Source: Agrypnia vestita (taxonomy: Eukaryota; Arthropoda; Insecta; Trichoptera; Phryganeidae). Taken from it: a stretch of 64,000 nucleotides of DNA. Shown in pieces: positions 11,736 through 23,120 of the stretch (within the stretch, counting starts at the first letter, position 1; every line of letters starts with the position of its first letter). The notes under the pieces were generated by a model. That model was not told the DNA's origin. It did not search any database and saw only the letters and a program-made list of their open reading frames with translations. The translations under genes were made by a program, and so were the position numbers. The stretch covers positions 186,001 through 250,000 of the forward strand of contig JADDOH010023665.1 of assembly GCA_016648135.1 (NCBI GenBank). Reading direction: 5' to 3'.

Positions 11736-13019
11736 TTAGGTCCTTACATATGAAATTGGCGTTTTGCCGTACTGGCAAATTTGATCTCAAATATCTTCTC
11801 TTTGGTTAGGAATTCCAAATCCAAATTTATACAGCTATATACTCATGTATTTGTGTTTTGAAAATTATAATTCATTTGTTTTTTCCTCAATTGTTTTTTT
11901 CTTTGCGTCACTCAGTTTACAAAATGGAAAACTTGAAATATCGCGTTATTTACGAGTACGAGTTCCACCGTGGCACCAGTGCTGCAGAAACGGCTCGAAG
12001 GATTAATGATGTGTATGGCGACGGTGCCGCAAAAGAAAACACAGTGCGTTTTTGGTTCCAACGTTTTCGTTCTGGAAATTTCGACCTGCAGAACAAGCCC
12101 CGTGGACGGCCGGAGACCAAAGTTGATAATGAAGAATTGAAGGCTATTGTGGAAGCGGATCCATCGCAAACCACATCCGAGTTAGCTGCAGGCTGCGGTG
12201 TTAGTGATAAAACTGTTTTAATCCACTTGAAGCAAATTGGTAAGGTGAAAAAGCTTGAAAGGTGGGTACCTCACGAATTGAGTGAAGCAAATCAACAAAC
12301 GCGCGTTGACTGCTGCGTTGCATTACTCAACCGGCACAATAATGAAGGGATTTTAAATCGAATCATTACCTGTGATGAAAAGTGGATCCTGTACGATAAT
12401 CGGAAGCGCTCATCGCAATGGCTGAACCCTGCCGAACCAGCCAAACCATGCCCCAAGCGAAAATTGACTCCAAAAAAGTTACTTGTGAGCGTTTGGTGGA
12501 CTAGTGCTGGTGTCGTTCACTACAGCTTTCTTAAATCTGGCCAGACGATTACGGCAGATGTCTATTGTCAGCAACTGCAAACCATGATGGAAAAGCTAGC
12601 TGCTAAACAACCGAGGCTGGTTAATCGCTCTAGGCCACTGCTGCTTCATGATAACGCTAGACCACACACTGCACAACAGACGGCTACCAAATTAGAGGAG
12701 CTTCAATTGGAATGTCTAGACATCCACCGTACTCTCCGGACCTTGCCCCAACAGATTATCATTTTTTTCGAAATTTGGATAACTTCTTGCAAAGGAAAAA
12801 ATTCAACTCCGATGGAGCAGTCCAAACCGCCTTCAAAGATTTTATTGATTCCCGTCCGAACGGTTTTTTTAGTAAAGGGATCGATGAACTACCTATGAGA
12901 TGGCAAAAGTGCATAGATAGCAATGGTACATACTTTGATTAAATAAATATATTATAATAAAAAAAATCGGCTTTAAGTTCCTCCCATACTAAACGCCAAT
13001 TTCATATGTAAGGACCTAA
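11736..13019 (+). mobile_element. Full-length mariner element, copy 2 (1284 bp)
   Basis: The same 29-bp inverted termini as copy 1 bound this element, with TA at 11734-11735 and 13020-13021. The transposase is on the plus strand with a 188-bp 5' leader and a 77-bp 3' trailer. Copies 1 and 2 lie in inverted orientation and flank 2.8 kb (8957-11735). Confidence 0.95.
11924..12942 (+). pseudogene. mariner transposase (cecropia-type, DD34D), one frameshift
   Basis: The start ATG at 11924 follows the last T-rich part of the leader and gives MENLKYRVIYEYEF. The frame is open through the helix-turn-helix, WVPHEL, the first Asp (TCDEKW) and the second Asp (LLHDNARPHTA). A single-base deletion at about 12719-12720, relative to copy 1, shifts the frame just before the third Asp, so APTDYHFF and the C-terminus ending SNGTYFD are read from the neighbouring frame to a TAA at 12940-12942. 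Compared with copy 1, about nine amino-acid differences were seen. The protein made from this copy would lack the third catalytic residue and should be inactive. This is the best-preserved transposase of the window. Confidence 0.94.
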
Positions 13020-13021
13020 TA

Positions 13022-13990
13022 ATAAAAAAGTATATACTAGCAACAGTGTACTGTACTGTCCTATGAGTTTAAAATCGATCTGAAAGAATGGCAGTTTCTA
13101 AATATTTTACATTAATATAAGCGAAATATTAACTCACTTTCTTTAAATATCTAAGAGATTGTATTAAAATATACAAAACAATAGAAGTAATTAAATTTTC
13201 GTATGAGCTATTTACTACACAATAAAATTTCCAAAAACCTTGCAGATTTTACCTCAATTTGAAAGAAGTCGAATAAAAAGATCTCAAATCAATTCACGAA
13301 TGTTGTTTATCTGATTTCTCCATCAGCATCTATTGTGTTTTTCATCTTGGGTCGTATTTGTTCGCATGATTTGGTACATTCTCTACTGCCGGATCATTTT
13401 ATGTAAAAAGTTTCCCGGGTCATGTGACCTATGTGAAGCGACTTTGGGTGCTTAAACATGAAACTTTATTTTTCATCGATATTCATAGTTTTTTTGCTAA
13501 CGTATGTAAACTAAACTTTTTACATTACAACACGTACTTCAGTAAAATTTCGCGCACTTAATTTCTTTACAATTCCTTATTTTTGTGTTTTTATTGCTGT
13601 TTATACAGGAATTTCAGAAACTATGCAAACAGTAATCACCAAAATGTCTCTATTTATTTATTTAATAAGAGTTCTACTTTTTTATTACTAATAGTTAATA
13701 TTGTTGTTTTAGAATATATTCTGTCACACATTGAAAATCAAAAATTTTACACATTTACGAAATTACGTATAGAAAATAATTCAATCGAGTTATGATCTCT
13801 AAATTGCACCGCCAATGCTTCTTCCGGTGGCTGGGTGAACTCTTCTGGATGCAAGTATTCTCATCACTAAGTTCTTCTTTCTGAATCGACATTGTCATGC
13901 TATTTACTGCCGGGAGATCTTTATATTGTTTATTACAAAAATCAACATCCTGTCTTGAATTCTATGATAATGATATGTTCCATAGGTCCA
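13022..13990. other. AT-rich non-coding stretch
   Basis: No gene was recognised. A 70-codon plus-strand frame at 13583-13795 has low-complexity composition and no domain. Confidence 0.4.
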
Positions 13991-13992
13991 GC

Positions 13993-14141
13993 TATAGGTC
14001 CACCGCCGAGAGGTTTGTATAACTCGCACAAAATATATATTTGTCTCTCATTTGCACTACCATTGGCTTCATACAAAAAAAGAAGACAGACGATAAGAGA
14101 ATGAAACTATCGTATAAAAGCTCTCAGCGGTTTGACCTGTA
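13993..14141. mobile_element. Foldback MITE, family V copy 1
   Basis: The left side beginning TATAGGTCCACCGCCGAGAG is an imperfect inverted repeat of the right side ending at 14141, and pairing continues inward past ATTTGTCTCTC. The right half (14052-14141) recurs at 38766-38849. Confidence 0.6.
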
Positions 14142-14432
14142 CAGAGTGACAAGATGTAAACATTGTTTAAAAATACCATATGTTTAGGAAACTTGATATT
14201 GCTTTAATATTTTTATATTAAGATATTCGCAAGTAAATGACATTATTATTATATACAAGATGTAATAGAGCTATTCCACAATACTCCACAGAAGAATTTG
14301 TGCAATATCTTCATTGCTATAGTTTTAGACGAAATACAATGATTAAAACCTTGCAGCAATTTAAATCAGATTTTTTTTGCATGGTTATAATCATTTAATT
14401 TGATCTATGTTAAAGCAAATAAATGAATGAAG

Positions 14433-14612
14433 AGTAGCTTGTTGGCCTTTTGGTTAGGACACTCGCCTCATGATCCAAAGGTCGCGGGTTCAAATCTCAC
14501 TCCATACCAGCAAGTTGTCCTATTTTCATATCACAAGCGTTTAGCTTAGTTTGAAAATAGTATAAATATTGATGGACACGTATTCCGTGTTCGCATATCT
14601 ATTTAAAAAAAT
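14433..14612 (+). repeat. tRNA-derived SINE, copy A
   Basis: The head contains TTGGTTAGGACACTCGCCTC (A-box region) and GGTCGCGGGTTCAAATCTC (B-box region). A body follows containing ACAAGCGTTTA and TTTGAAAATAGTA, then the conserved tail ACACGTATTCCGTGTTCGCA and TCTATTTAAAAA. The same order of blocks is found antisense at 31240-31420, and in diverged form at 46754-46930 and 45750-45903. This is a Pol III-type non-autonomous retroelement mobilised by a LINE. No target duplication was obvious. Confidence 0.75.
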
Positions 14613-14623
14613 TATAATCGATA

Positions 14624-14684
14624 AAAGTAACTTCAATGATAGTCCAACGTTTTACAGAAAATAAGTCCGAAATATTGAAAAAAT
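14624..14684. repeat. Fragment of ~500-bp foldback family S
   Basis: It contains AATGATAGTCCAACGTTTTA and GAAATATTGAAAAAA, as in the right arms at 19190-19240 and 22660-22705. It lies just after SINE copy A. Confidence 0.5.
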
Positions 14685-14769
14685 ACTTACTTAACCATAT
14701 TAACTCATTTACTTGTGCAAGAGCGTACAGTATGAGATCATATTATAAAAAATACAAAAGTAATATAGG

Positions 14770-14936
14770 ATTTAAAATATTTTTTATTTTACTTTGTAAT
14801 ACACACACAATATGACCCCTGACTACCCGACTAAATTGATAAATTTTGTATTAATACCCAATGATGAGAGGGACTGCACCACTAATAACTTATATTGTGT
14901 GTGTATATTACAAAGTAAAATAAAACATATTTTAAA
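14770..14936. mobile_element. Foldback element with ~44-bp arms
   Basis: 14770-14813 is inversely repeated at 14892-14936 with one or two differences; the arms include TTTTACTTTGTAATA and ACACACAATAT. The ~78-bp spacer has no coding capacity. It is probably a MITE of unknown family. Confidence 0.65.
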
Positions 14937-15120
14937 TTATAATGTTGCACCACGAAGTATCTGCCAAATCTTTCAATGATATAATATAGGTTTGTCAGAC
15001 AAATAGATCAGGTCAGCAAGATTAACTTAATTTAATTTAACTCAACTTAATTCAAAATATGCGGCCTTCCAGAAAAGGTTCCTCATTGGATTCTAGTTTT
15101 AACAATTATTTTGTCAACAG

Positions 15121-15234
15121 GTTCCAAGTACCAGTCAAACTTGAATGAAATCGGGAAATCAGAACAGAAATCTAGTGACGGCACTAAGGGTGGCGGGAAG
15201 ACTGATTGGGGGGCCGGGAGTAGGAGTACGAGCG
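15121..15234 (+). CDS. Candidate internal coding exon (114 bp, phase 1-1)
   Basis: A canonical acceptor (T-rich tract, then CAACAG ending at 15120) and a consensus donor (GCG then GTAAGT at 15235) enclose 114 bp. Two of three frames stop early. In the third, two leading bases are followed by 37 open codons and one trailing base, so the exon is symmetric (phase 1-1) and could be skipped without a frameshift. The peptide is polar and rich in Ser, Gly and Lys (SKYQSNLNEIGKS, then KGGGKTDWGAG), as in a disordered linker; no domain was recognised. GC content is clearly higher than in the flanks. It is probably an exon of an otherwise unseen plus-strand gene whose neighbouring exons lie outside this window or are too short to see. 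Confidence 0.5.
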
Positions 15235-15378
15235 GTAAGTATTGAAAAATATATATTTTTTTAAATTAGATACAGTTGGTATTTCATAAAACCACTTCGA
15301 CCGGATTTATGTCAAAATAATCAACCTGTTACGTTGTATTGTATGGTTTCTTGTATATCTGGTAATGAACACTATTTA

Positions 15379-15560
15379 TTAGGCACCAAAGACCACTTTC
15401 CTTAACTTCCCTACAGACGGCTCTGTCTTAAGCTGCAGTCCTCCAACAGAACTGCAGAACATTTGCAGCCGCATTGCGTCTTTGCGTATATTATCCTGCC
15501 ATCTCATTCGTGGGGGTCCCAGAGGTCGCAACCCCGCCGAATTTTCTAGAGTCAGTTATC
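15379..15560 (-). pseudogene. LINE reverse transcriptase C-terminal remnant (second type)
   Basis: The antisense frame reads GPPRMRWQDNIRKDAMRLQ, then KVVFGA and a TAA at 15379-15381. This matches the GRPRMRW-D-I/V-D-R region and the terminal W/VV motif seen at the end of many insect and metazoan non-LTR polymerases. The open run covers about 55 codons. It is a 5'-truncated fragment with no catalytic domain, lying 145 bp downstream of the candidate exon and antisense to it. Confidence 0.6.
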
Positions 15561-15846
15561 TGGTATAGCAATATGTTCTGCTTGCCTCAGTCTTCTCGAG
15601 TTCAGAGTATATAAGATCTTAAAGAGTTCGGCACTGCGACTGAGCGGAGAGTTGGTAGTGAAGCACAATAGTTATCATTCCAAGTGCATCGACAAAGTCG
15701 ATGCACAATAAGTAAAAGTTTTACTTTAAAACTATTCAAAATACAGTAATATTTTTCAATAATTTTGTTTCCAGGGGCTCTTTAGCACTGCAGTAGTACG
15801 CTTAATTTAAAGCAAAATACGATTCCACTTTCTAATAATTCTTATC

Positions 15847-16076
15847 CAGGGTGTCTGATGCCTAATAGAAAAAAAAATTGGTGAGTTTCAGTCATTCAAT
15901 TTCGAATAGAAAACACTTTTCACAATTTGGGTGTCAGAAACATTGAAGAAAATGCAAACTCTTATGTCGATTTTTTCCTAATTGTTCACATTTTTCCCAA
16001 AGTGTAAGGAATATTTCCTATTCAAAATTGAATGAATAAGACTCCCTCGAAGTTTCTATCTATGAAACACCCTGTA
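15847..16076. mobile_element. Foldback MITE with CAGGGTGT ends
   Basis: The left end CAGGGTGT and the right end ACACCCTG are inverted, and the arms continue as imperfect complements (AATAGGAAATATT-like, CACTTTGGG-like) toward the centre. The element is about 230 bp with no coding capacity. Confidence 0.6.
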
Positions 16077-16179
16077 GATGTATATGATTTACCTGATGAA
16101 AATATCATTGTGTTTTGTTTTTTATGCTTAGTTATATTTGCCTCAAAGATTATAAAAACGACTAAACTGAATAAATAAT

Positions 16180-16330
16180 GTTCTAAGGTTTTCACGGCCG
16201 TTCAGAATCATTCGTTTTATGTCTTCTGAGGTATTGTATCGTGTTTTTACTACCCTTCTGGCTGATGTTGTTGCGGTCAAGTATTGGCTTGCAATAACGT
16301 GTCGAAAGCGACACTGCACAAACAAGAAGA
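16180..16330 (+). repeat. Half-copy of snapback family (CCTAAGG end)
   Basis: TAAGGTTTTCACGGCCGTTC followed by TCTTCTGAGGTATTGT and GTGTTTTTAC corresponds to one arm of the palindromic element at 29434-29669 and to the tail of the palindrome at 63072-63179. The opposite arm is absent. Confidence 0.5.
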
Positions 16331-16519
16331 CTAAACACTATGATTACTCCAACTTATATTTATACGATAAGTGATGAAATGCAGCTAGTTTGGGATTTAC
16401 AAAAGGACTCTACCATCTTAAGCAATTCTTATCTTTACTCAGATCTACTCACCTAAGTCTATCGGATTTATTGTCCTTCCTGGATCCAATTTTCCGAACT
16501 ACCGAATTCATTTAAGGGG

Positions 16520-17340
16520 GGGGTAAGGTTAATTCGTACAAAAAAAGGCATGTTTTTGTGAATTTTTTGTGACGACACCGTTAAAATTTCTTTATTAAAA
16601 TTAATGATACATTAAAGTATGACATTTAAAAAATATTGTGTAAAATTTTCAAGAAAAAATATTAAAAAATACGGCAATGGCAGAAATTATTCGGACGTGT
16701 CTCGGAAAAAAGTAGAATTGCGGTGTCCATCATAACTTGGTGCTAGATCATCTGAAATCAAAAAATCAAAATTCATTCGTTAGATAATAGGTTTTTCCAG
16801 GTAAGGCTGGGAGGGTTTTTGAAATTTCAATTTTTCAATTTTTTGGAACTTTGAAGGGAAAAACGCGATTTTTTGCGAAAAAAATCGACTAATTTGTTAT
16901 TAAAAAATTAAAATTATTAACAAATTTGAAAAAAGTCTCCAGCTTTACCTCTTAAATTATGTACAGAAATAGTGTTCAAAATTTCAAAAGGATCGGTGCA
17001 GTAGTTTTGAAGTTATGATGAATAAATACCGACTTTGAAAACGTGAGATGTGGGGAAAACGCTTTAAAGTTTTGCACACTGTAAAATTCAAAATAAAACT
17101 CGACACTTATTTTATACTTACACATACTCGTCGATGCCATGTTCACACAGCAATGAGCTTTCATCATCAGCATCTTTTTGTCCTTGTCTACGCAAAACTC
17201 TTCCAATACAATAGCACGTCCGGTAGTCCTTAGGTGAGCGCGTCTCTTAGCTGCCCAAGCAGGTATAGAAAATCAGTCTGAGCATCGCTCAAATGTTCAT
17301 AATTTCGTCAATTTTGGTCCGATTGACTTGAAATTTTGAC
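16520..17340 (+). repeat. Dispersed repeat family W, diverged copy 1
   Basis: A block of the form GATCGGTxCAGTAGTT, then ACCGACTTTGAAAAC and AAAACGCTTTAAA, matches in order the blocks at 28283-28380 and 43265-43350. The upstream TTTTTGTGAATTTTTTG block also parallels 27920-27945. Identity is low, so the boundaries are approximate. Confidence 0.4.
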
Positions 17341-17344
17341 ACAA

Positions 17345-18861
17345 TATTCTTGCGTTATACATTATATTATATGTTATACATTCATTTAAACTCCCCACAC
17401 TACCCCCCAAACAACCCCACACTAATCGTTGGATACTATACAGCAATATAAACTTATTTGTTCCAGGTGCTGAAAGGATTACAATAGGAAGAATTTTCCG
17501 GGCAACATTCGTCTGTCTCGTCTTGAAGTTTACACATTCATAACTTATATGTATATAAACCCTAAAAAATATCAATTAATTTATTAACGAATGGTAAAAA
17601 TATTTTTTGTCTGGCAAACAAAACTATTTTGTTGTATTCGCTGATTGTAACATTTGATTCATCAGCTTTTTATATATTTTAATTAAAAATTTAAAATATT
17701 ATACAGAAAAACTAGAATGCTGTATAGCTTCTGCTTATATATGAAATTTAATTTATTATTTTCAACTCAAGCAATTATTGAAAGTTGTTAAAACTGTTGT
17801 AGTTAAGGAAAAAAACTTTAATCAATAACTTATAAATAAATGTACGAATATACTTAAATGTAAACAATTAATTGTATTATATAAGTCACACAGGGTGAAA
17901 TATCTTAACTTTATTTAATTTTGATATTTTTGTTGATTTATTAAAAACCATTGATTGCTAATTATTCTTCATTGATTGCACAATAACACGCATATAAAGA
18001 AGGTTTAAAAATTTGGATCCAACAGTTAGTAATTCTAAAAAACAAACAAACTTTGGATAATCCACATTGATCAATAAATACAGTTAACACAAAGTTTGTT
18101 GTTTTTCTTCAATCAATTATATGGTGGTTGTACGCTAAAGTTTACGCTTTAAATATCACAAATATGAATTCCTTGAATTGAGTATCGAGTTAAGTGATAT
18201 TTTAAAAACACTGAAAAATATCCTCAAACAAAATGTGTAACATAATATATAGTAGAGTTAATCGAAAACATGACAGAGCTATAGTGTAAAAACACCATAT
18301 ATTATTTAATTTAATATAAAATTTTTCATCGATGTTTCTTTTATTTTGGAATATGTCAAATAAAAATAAATGTTATTTTTCTTTTTACGCCATTTTCATT
18401 CTGATTGACATTTACAAGTTCTAAAAGTTTGTCCAATATTATTATCACATACTAAAATAACTGAATAAATATATATTTTTCCTTTATAAATAATTTTTCT
18501 CTAATTTTATACTATAAAGATTTTCACTTATATAAGGACTAACAGCGGCCAAACTTTAAAAAAATAATTTCGTTATTTTTTATAGGAACATGATTGCACA
18601 TAAATATTTTAATGTATTTAAGTATTCGTTTAAGGATTTGATACATTATTTATAGTTGATGTCATTTACAGGAAATAGATTCTAAGCTTTTCATGTTTTT
18701 CTGTCAACCTACTCAGAAGCAGTGTAGTGGTTATGTTTTTTTTTCTTTTTATCAAAATAATTTTGTAAATAAAAATTAACCAAAATATTTTTTTTTCAAT
18801 AAGATTTTCAAAAACTTTTAACAACTGAAGTTATAAGTAACTACAGTGATATTTTTTTATA
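17345..18861. other. AT-rich non-coding stretch
   Basis: No gene or clear repeat pair was recognised; the composition is very AT-rich throughout. Confidence 0.4.
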
Positions 18862-19361
18862 TACAGGGTTAATTGGAAAATATTAATAACCTCGCGGGAC
18901 TATATTCCTCGAGTATGAGAAAAAAATGTTCAAGCAGACATGAATATCAATAGTTATGGGCTTATGCAATATCAAAGTTTGCATTTTTAAAAATATTTAT
19001 TACTACTTTTTTACAAAACGTTGAACCATTACAGTTACTTTATCGATTATGAATAATTCATTCATTTCAACACAAGTTAAAGTAAATGATAAAAACCCAG
19101 CAGAAATTCCAATTGGAGTTGAAAGGTTTTTATTATTTTATTCAACTTGTATTAAAGGGAATGAATTTTTCATATTCGATATAAGTTATTATAATGATAG
19201 TCCAACGTTTTACAAAAAAATAAGTCAGAAATATTGAAAAAAATGCAAACTTAGATGTCGCATATCTCCATAACTATTGATATTAGGTCATGGTTGCTGA
19301 ACATTTTTGACTCATAATTAAAGCAGGGAAATATTCCTACGAAGTTGCAAATAACCCTGTA
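18862..19361. mobile_element. ~500-bp foldback element, family S copy 1
   Basis: The outer ends TACAGGGTTA and TAACCCTGTA are inverted. Each arm then carries AATGTTCA, ATATCAATAGTTATGG and AAAGTTTGCATTTTT-like blocks in mirror order, meeting near 19090-19120. A second, better preserved copy is at 22310-22816. No open frame of note is present; this is a MITE-like palindromic element. Confidence 0.7.
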
Positions 19362-21388
19362 TTTTGACATTTTTAATATATTTGGTTTTTTGTTAAACGA
19401 AAAGCTCTGGAAATTTTATTTATAATAAATTAGTTTTTTAAATCAACATAAAATAAAAATATCTTGTAAATATTTAAATGTATATCTAAGCTAAGTAAAC
19501 GTAATACGTACTGCAAAGAACAATTACTTATGTGTTATATAGACTTACAATCATATTTGCTCGTGGTATTTAATCTAAAAATATATGATACATCTTATGC
19601 AATTTGTAAGAAGGCATAACTTATATGAATGTTAGATTTGAGGAATGTTTATCTTAAATAATATTTTGAAAATAAAAAATACTTATTAAACCTACATCCC
19701 GTTTTAAAAAATAATTGACTAAATTATTTGTAAATATCGATCAAATCTATTAAGGCCACTAACAACTGGCCACTAACATCTATGTGCGTTAGTTTACTTA
19801 TTTATTATAACAATGAAGGCATTTATATTGCTTCACAGATAAGTAAAGTGGCCATATTTAAAAAAATAAAAATTAAGACGAAATCGTAAATATTTTCCTT
19901 GTAGCTTCATACGTCAAAGCATTCATAATTATTGTTCTTAGTAATCTAAGAAAACACGTTGTCGACAACAGCCAAAAACGTGATAATTTATTACGTATAC
20001 TTTTGCAATTGTTTTTTTTTTTCCAATTGGATTTGTATTTTTTATTTATGAGAGATGTGCTTGAGTTACATGAATACAAAAAAATGCTTTCATGAAATAT
20101 ACAATACCATCATAAGTTTAACCCATGTTTTTATTGAAATTTCCTACCTAGTACCTAAGTTATTCAAAAAAGATTTATTTAAATTTTTGAAGCAGTTAAA
20201 TATTTTATTTATTGCATTACCAAAAAGTATGCATTAAGCCATTAGTGATTTTCTTTGTGATGCTTGCGAAATCAATCGAGATCTAATATAACTTTTAAAT
20301 AACATGGAATAAAGTCTACTGTTAAAAGTTTTTTTATGAAGACCCAATGAGAGAGCCGGCTGATAAATTATCGAATTATTATTAATTATTTAATTACCAA
20401 TCCGTTGCCTCAATATGTTACGTATAATCATCATTTAGAAACTGTTAAAAAGTTTTTAATTTGTTTCCACCGTGATTAATTTTTTTCGCTTTATCGTGAA
20501 ATAAAATTTCGCAACAAAAAAGGTGGGTCACTTCTTTGAGAACTTCTGGTTCACCCTTAAAACAATATGTCTGACGTAACGAGGAAAAGATTCTTTCATC
20601 GTTAAAGCCTTTAAACTTCCCAGAGGGTTTTCCCACCGCCTAACCGTCCTCCCAGTTCCTTTAACATTTTTTATTAAAAAAAATGTGTGTAATGCTTACA
20701 CGATCATCTACCGAAGAGCTACCGACAATCATAAGTATGTTCATGGATTGAATTATATTTCTTAATAAAAAAGTTTTATTTATTAGTATTACATGTTTTT
20801 TATTTTAAGGACAGACGATAAGTTTAAACTTCCCTACTCAATTTTTGTATCTCATTTCATTCAAACTACAAATGAATTTGAAAATGTAATTAATATTCGT
20901 TTAATGACCATGCCCACAAACCCACCCGACTCTAATATCCACCCCACTCCTCATGTCATCCTTTAGTCTTGAGTTAAGAATTAGTAATATCACTAAAGCG
21001 ACGCGTTAGCATCGAAAACATTATTATCGTTATAAATAAATAGTGAAAGTGAAAAGAATTATCATTTTTTTTTAATAATTGAAAATCGTCTTTCACAAAG
21101 TTACACAAGAAAATATCGAAAATTCACCAAAAAAAATTCTAATACTCTCGATCCCGACGTCAGCTACGCAGATATCTGAGTCTCATTACTATGTTACTTC
21201 CAATGATCTGAATGAATAAAATAAATTTTCGTACGCATATCATTTATGATAATTAACAGAACTATTTGATAAGTCACGAAATGATTTCCATACCAAATTT
21301 ATCTTTAATAAATAAGGATAAAATAGGTTACACTAAAAGGTTATTCGTATTTCTCTCCGTAATTTTTAATTACTATTATTATTTATAT
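19362..21388. other. AT-rich non-coding stretch
   Basis: No gene was supported. Short frames of 60-68 codons at 19873-20237 and 20445-20636 have no domain or splice context. Confidence 0.4.
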
Positions 21389-21866
21389 AAATAAAAATAA
21401 AGCACTTTATACAAAACCACTATTTATTGAAATATCAACAAGTTTCGGAGCCAATGGTCCCTTAATCAGGATACAACGTATACTAAACATTAAACGTAAA
21501 AGCAAAAACAAAAAATAAATATTTGAGAGTTGAATTAAGAACTAAAGTGAAAATGAATTTAGAAGAACTATTTGCAAAAAGGATTCGGTTATATAAATAT
21601 AATAATTTCGTTGTTTGCCTATCCTGTAAGTCCGTAGCTTCGTGGATTTCGCGGACTCAGCGACTAGATGACATAGCCACCATCGTTTCTCTGTGGCCCG
21701 TCAAAAATATTACAATGTAAAAACAAGTCTTAGTTGAAACGCGAACCATTAACTTACGGCTCCCCCGTTATTTGTCACGGGTATCCGGCTAGTTAATAAT
21801 ATTTATAATGCGTATTGATAATTCAATAAATAGTGGTTTTATATAAAGTGTTTTATTTTTATTAAT
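21389..21866. mobile_element. ~480-bp element with ~45-bp terminal inverted repeats
   Basis: 21389-21436 (containing CACTTTATAC and ACCACTATTTATTGAA) is inversely repeated at 21820-21866 with a few mismatches. Near the left arm, antisense, lies CTGATTA, an extra A, a GGGACC/GGCTCC hairpin and GAAAC (21432-21459), the hammerhead-like cassette described in the findings. Confidence 0.6.
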
Positions 21867-22309
21867 ATCAATAATGTTACCACAAAGGAATTTCGCTGTT
21901 ATTGAAGAAACCAGTATTATTATTTACGTATTTAGTACACACATTATCTTAGTCGGAGATTTCAAAAACTACATTCAGATCAAATCAAATTCAGATGACG
22001 ATTTCGAACCATGCATTAACATGCGTGGGATAGTCTTTAATTCACAAAATGATTCATGTTATGGGAAAAAAAATTACAAAATGCTTGTGAAGCGTAAATA
22101 TAATAATTATTCTTCGGAACGTCGTCTTAGTACATACCTATATAGGTATCAGAGATATATAGATTTGTTAGGAAAAACTTATCTAAACAGTTTTTACATC
22201 TTTGAAAATTAATCTTGATTGCCCTCAACAAAAATGTATTGTATTTTAAAGCAATTTAAATTTGGTCTTATTCAAATGTATTTTTTAATGATGTATAAAT
22301 ATAATAATA
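21867..22309. other. Non-coding stretch with an uncharacterised open frame
   Basis: A 112-codon plus-strand frame (21874-22212) contains HIILVGDF, a string reminiscent of the endonuclease domain of LINEs, but no other motif of that fold. It may be chance and is not called as a gene. Confidence 0.3.
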
Positions 22310-22816
22310 TGCAAGGTGTACCAGAGCTAGCAGCAGAAACTTGGCCGGGAGATTCCTGACTATGTTATAAGTCTAAAATGTTCAAGCAACCATGACCTAA
22401 TATCAATAGTTATGGAGATGTGCAATACCTATGTTTGCATTTTTTTTCAATATTTCTGACCTATTTTTTGTAAAAAGTTGAACTATCATAACAGTAACTT
22501 ATATAAATTATGAAAAATTGATTTTCTTCAATACAACTTAAATAAAATGGTAAAAACCTTGTAAAAAATAACTTTTTTCAATTTTTTCAAGGTTTTATCA
22601 TTTTATTCGACTTATATTAAAGCGAATGAATTTTTCATAATCGTTATAAGTTACTATAATGATAGTTCAACTTTTTGCAAAAAATAAGTAAGAAATATTG
22701 AAAAAAATGCTAGCTTCGATATTGCGTATCTCCATAACTATTGAACGTTTCAGACTCATAATATAGGCAAGAATCTACCGGAAAAGTTTCTGCCGCTAGC
22801 TCTGGTACACCCTGTA
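22310..22816. mobile_element. ~507-bp foldback element, family S copy 2
   Basis: The outer ends GGTGTACCAGAGCTAGC and their inverse are nearly exact. The arms carry AATAGTTATGGAGAT and TTTTTTCAATATTTCT in mirror order, and the centre reads ACCTTG(TAA...)CAAGGT. The whole unit is a near-complete palindrome. Confidence 0.75.
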
Positions 22817-22966
22817 TCCTTCAACTTTCTTATTATTCAATTTGAAAGACCTAGAAGACAAATTATTCAGACGCTGCTAAGTATTATTTTCATAAAAATA
22901 AAATACCTACTTCACAATTAAATTTTCTTTTATTGACTGCTTTATAAGGGTAAGTATGTAACAGAG

Positions 22967-23120
22967 CTAGTCTACAGTACTCTACTGGTAAATTTCTGCT
23001 TAAAATATGAGTCGAAAATGTTCAAGCCACAGTGTCCTAACATCTATAGTTATGGAGATAAGCGACATCAAATTTGCATTTTATTTCAATATTTCGAACT
23101 TACCTTTTAGATAACGTTGA
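22967..23120 (+). repeat. Half copy of foldback family S
   Basis: The blocks ACAGAGCTAG, AAAATGTTCAAGCC, TATAGTTATGGAGATA and TTTGCATTTTATTTCAATAT follow the left arm of the element at 22310. The right arm is missing. Confidence 0.55.

Noticed and set aside
16230..16325. Another hammerhead-like cassette (GGCTGATGTTG...CGTGTCGAAAGCG)
   Set aside because: The core words are altered and misplaced, and no supporting stem was found.
21874..22212. 112-codon frame with ILVGDF as a LINE endonuclease fragment
   Set aside because: Only one short motif fits; the flanking residues and the other endonuclease motifs are absent.
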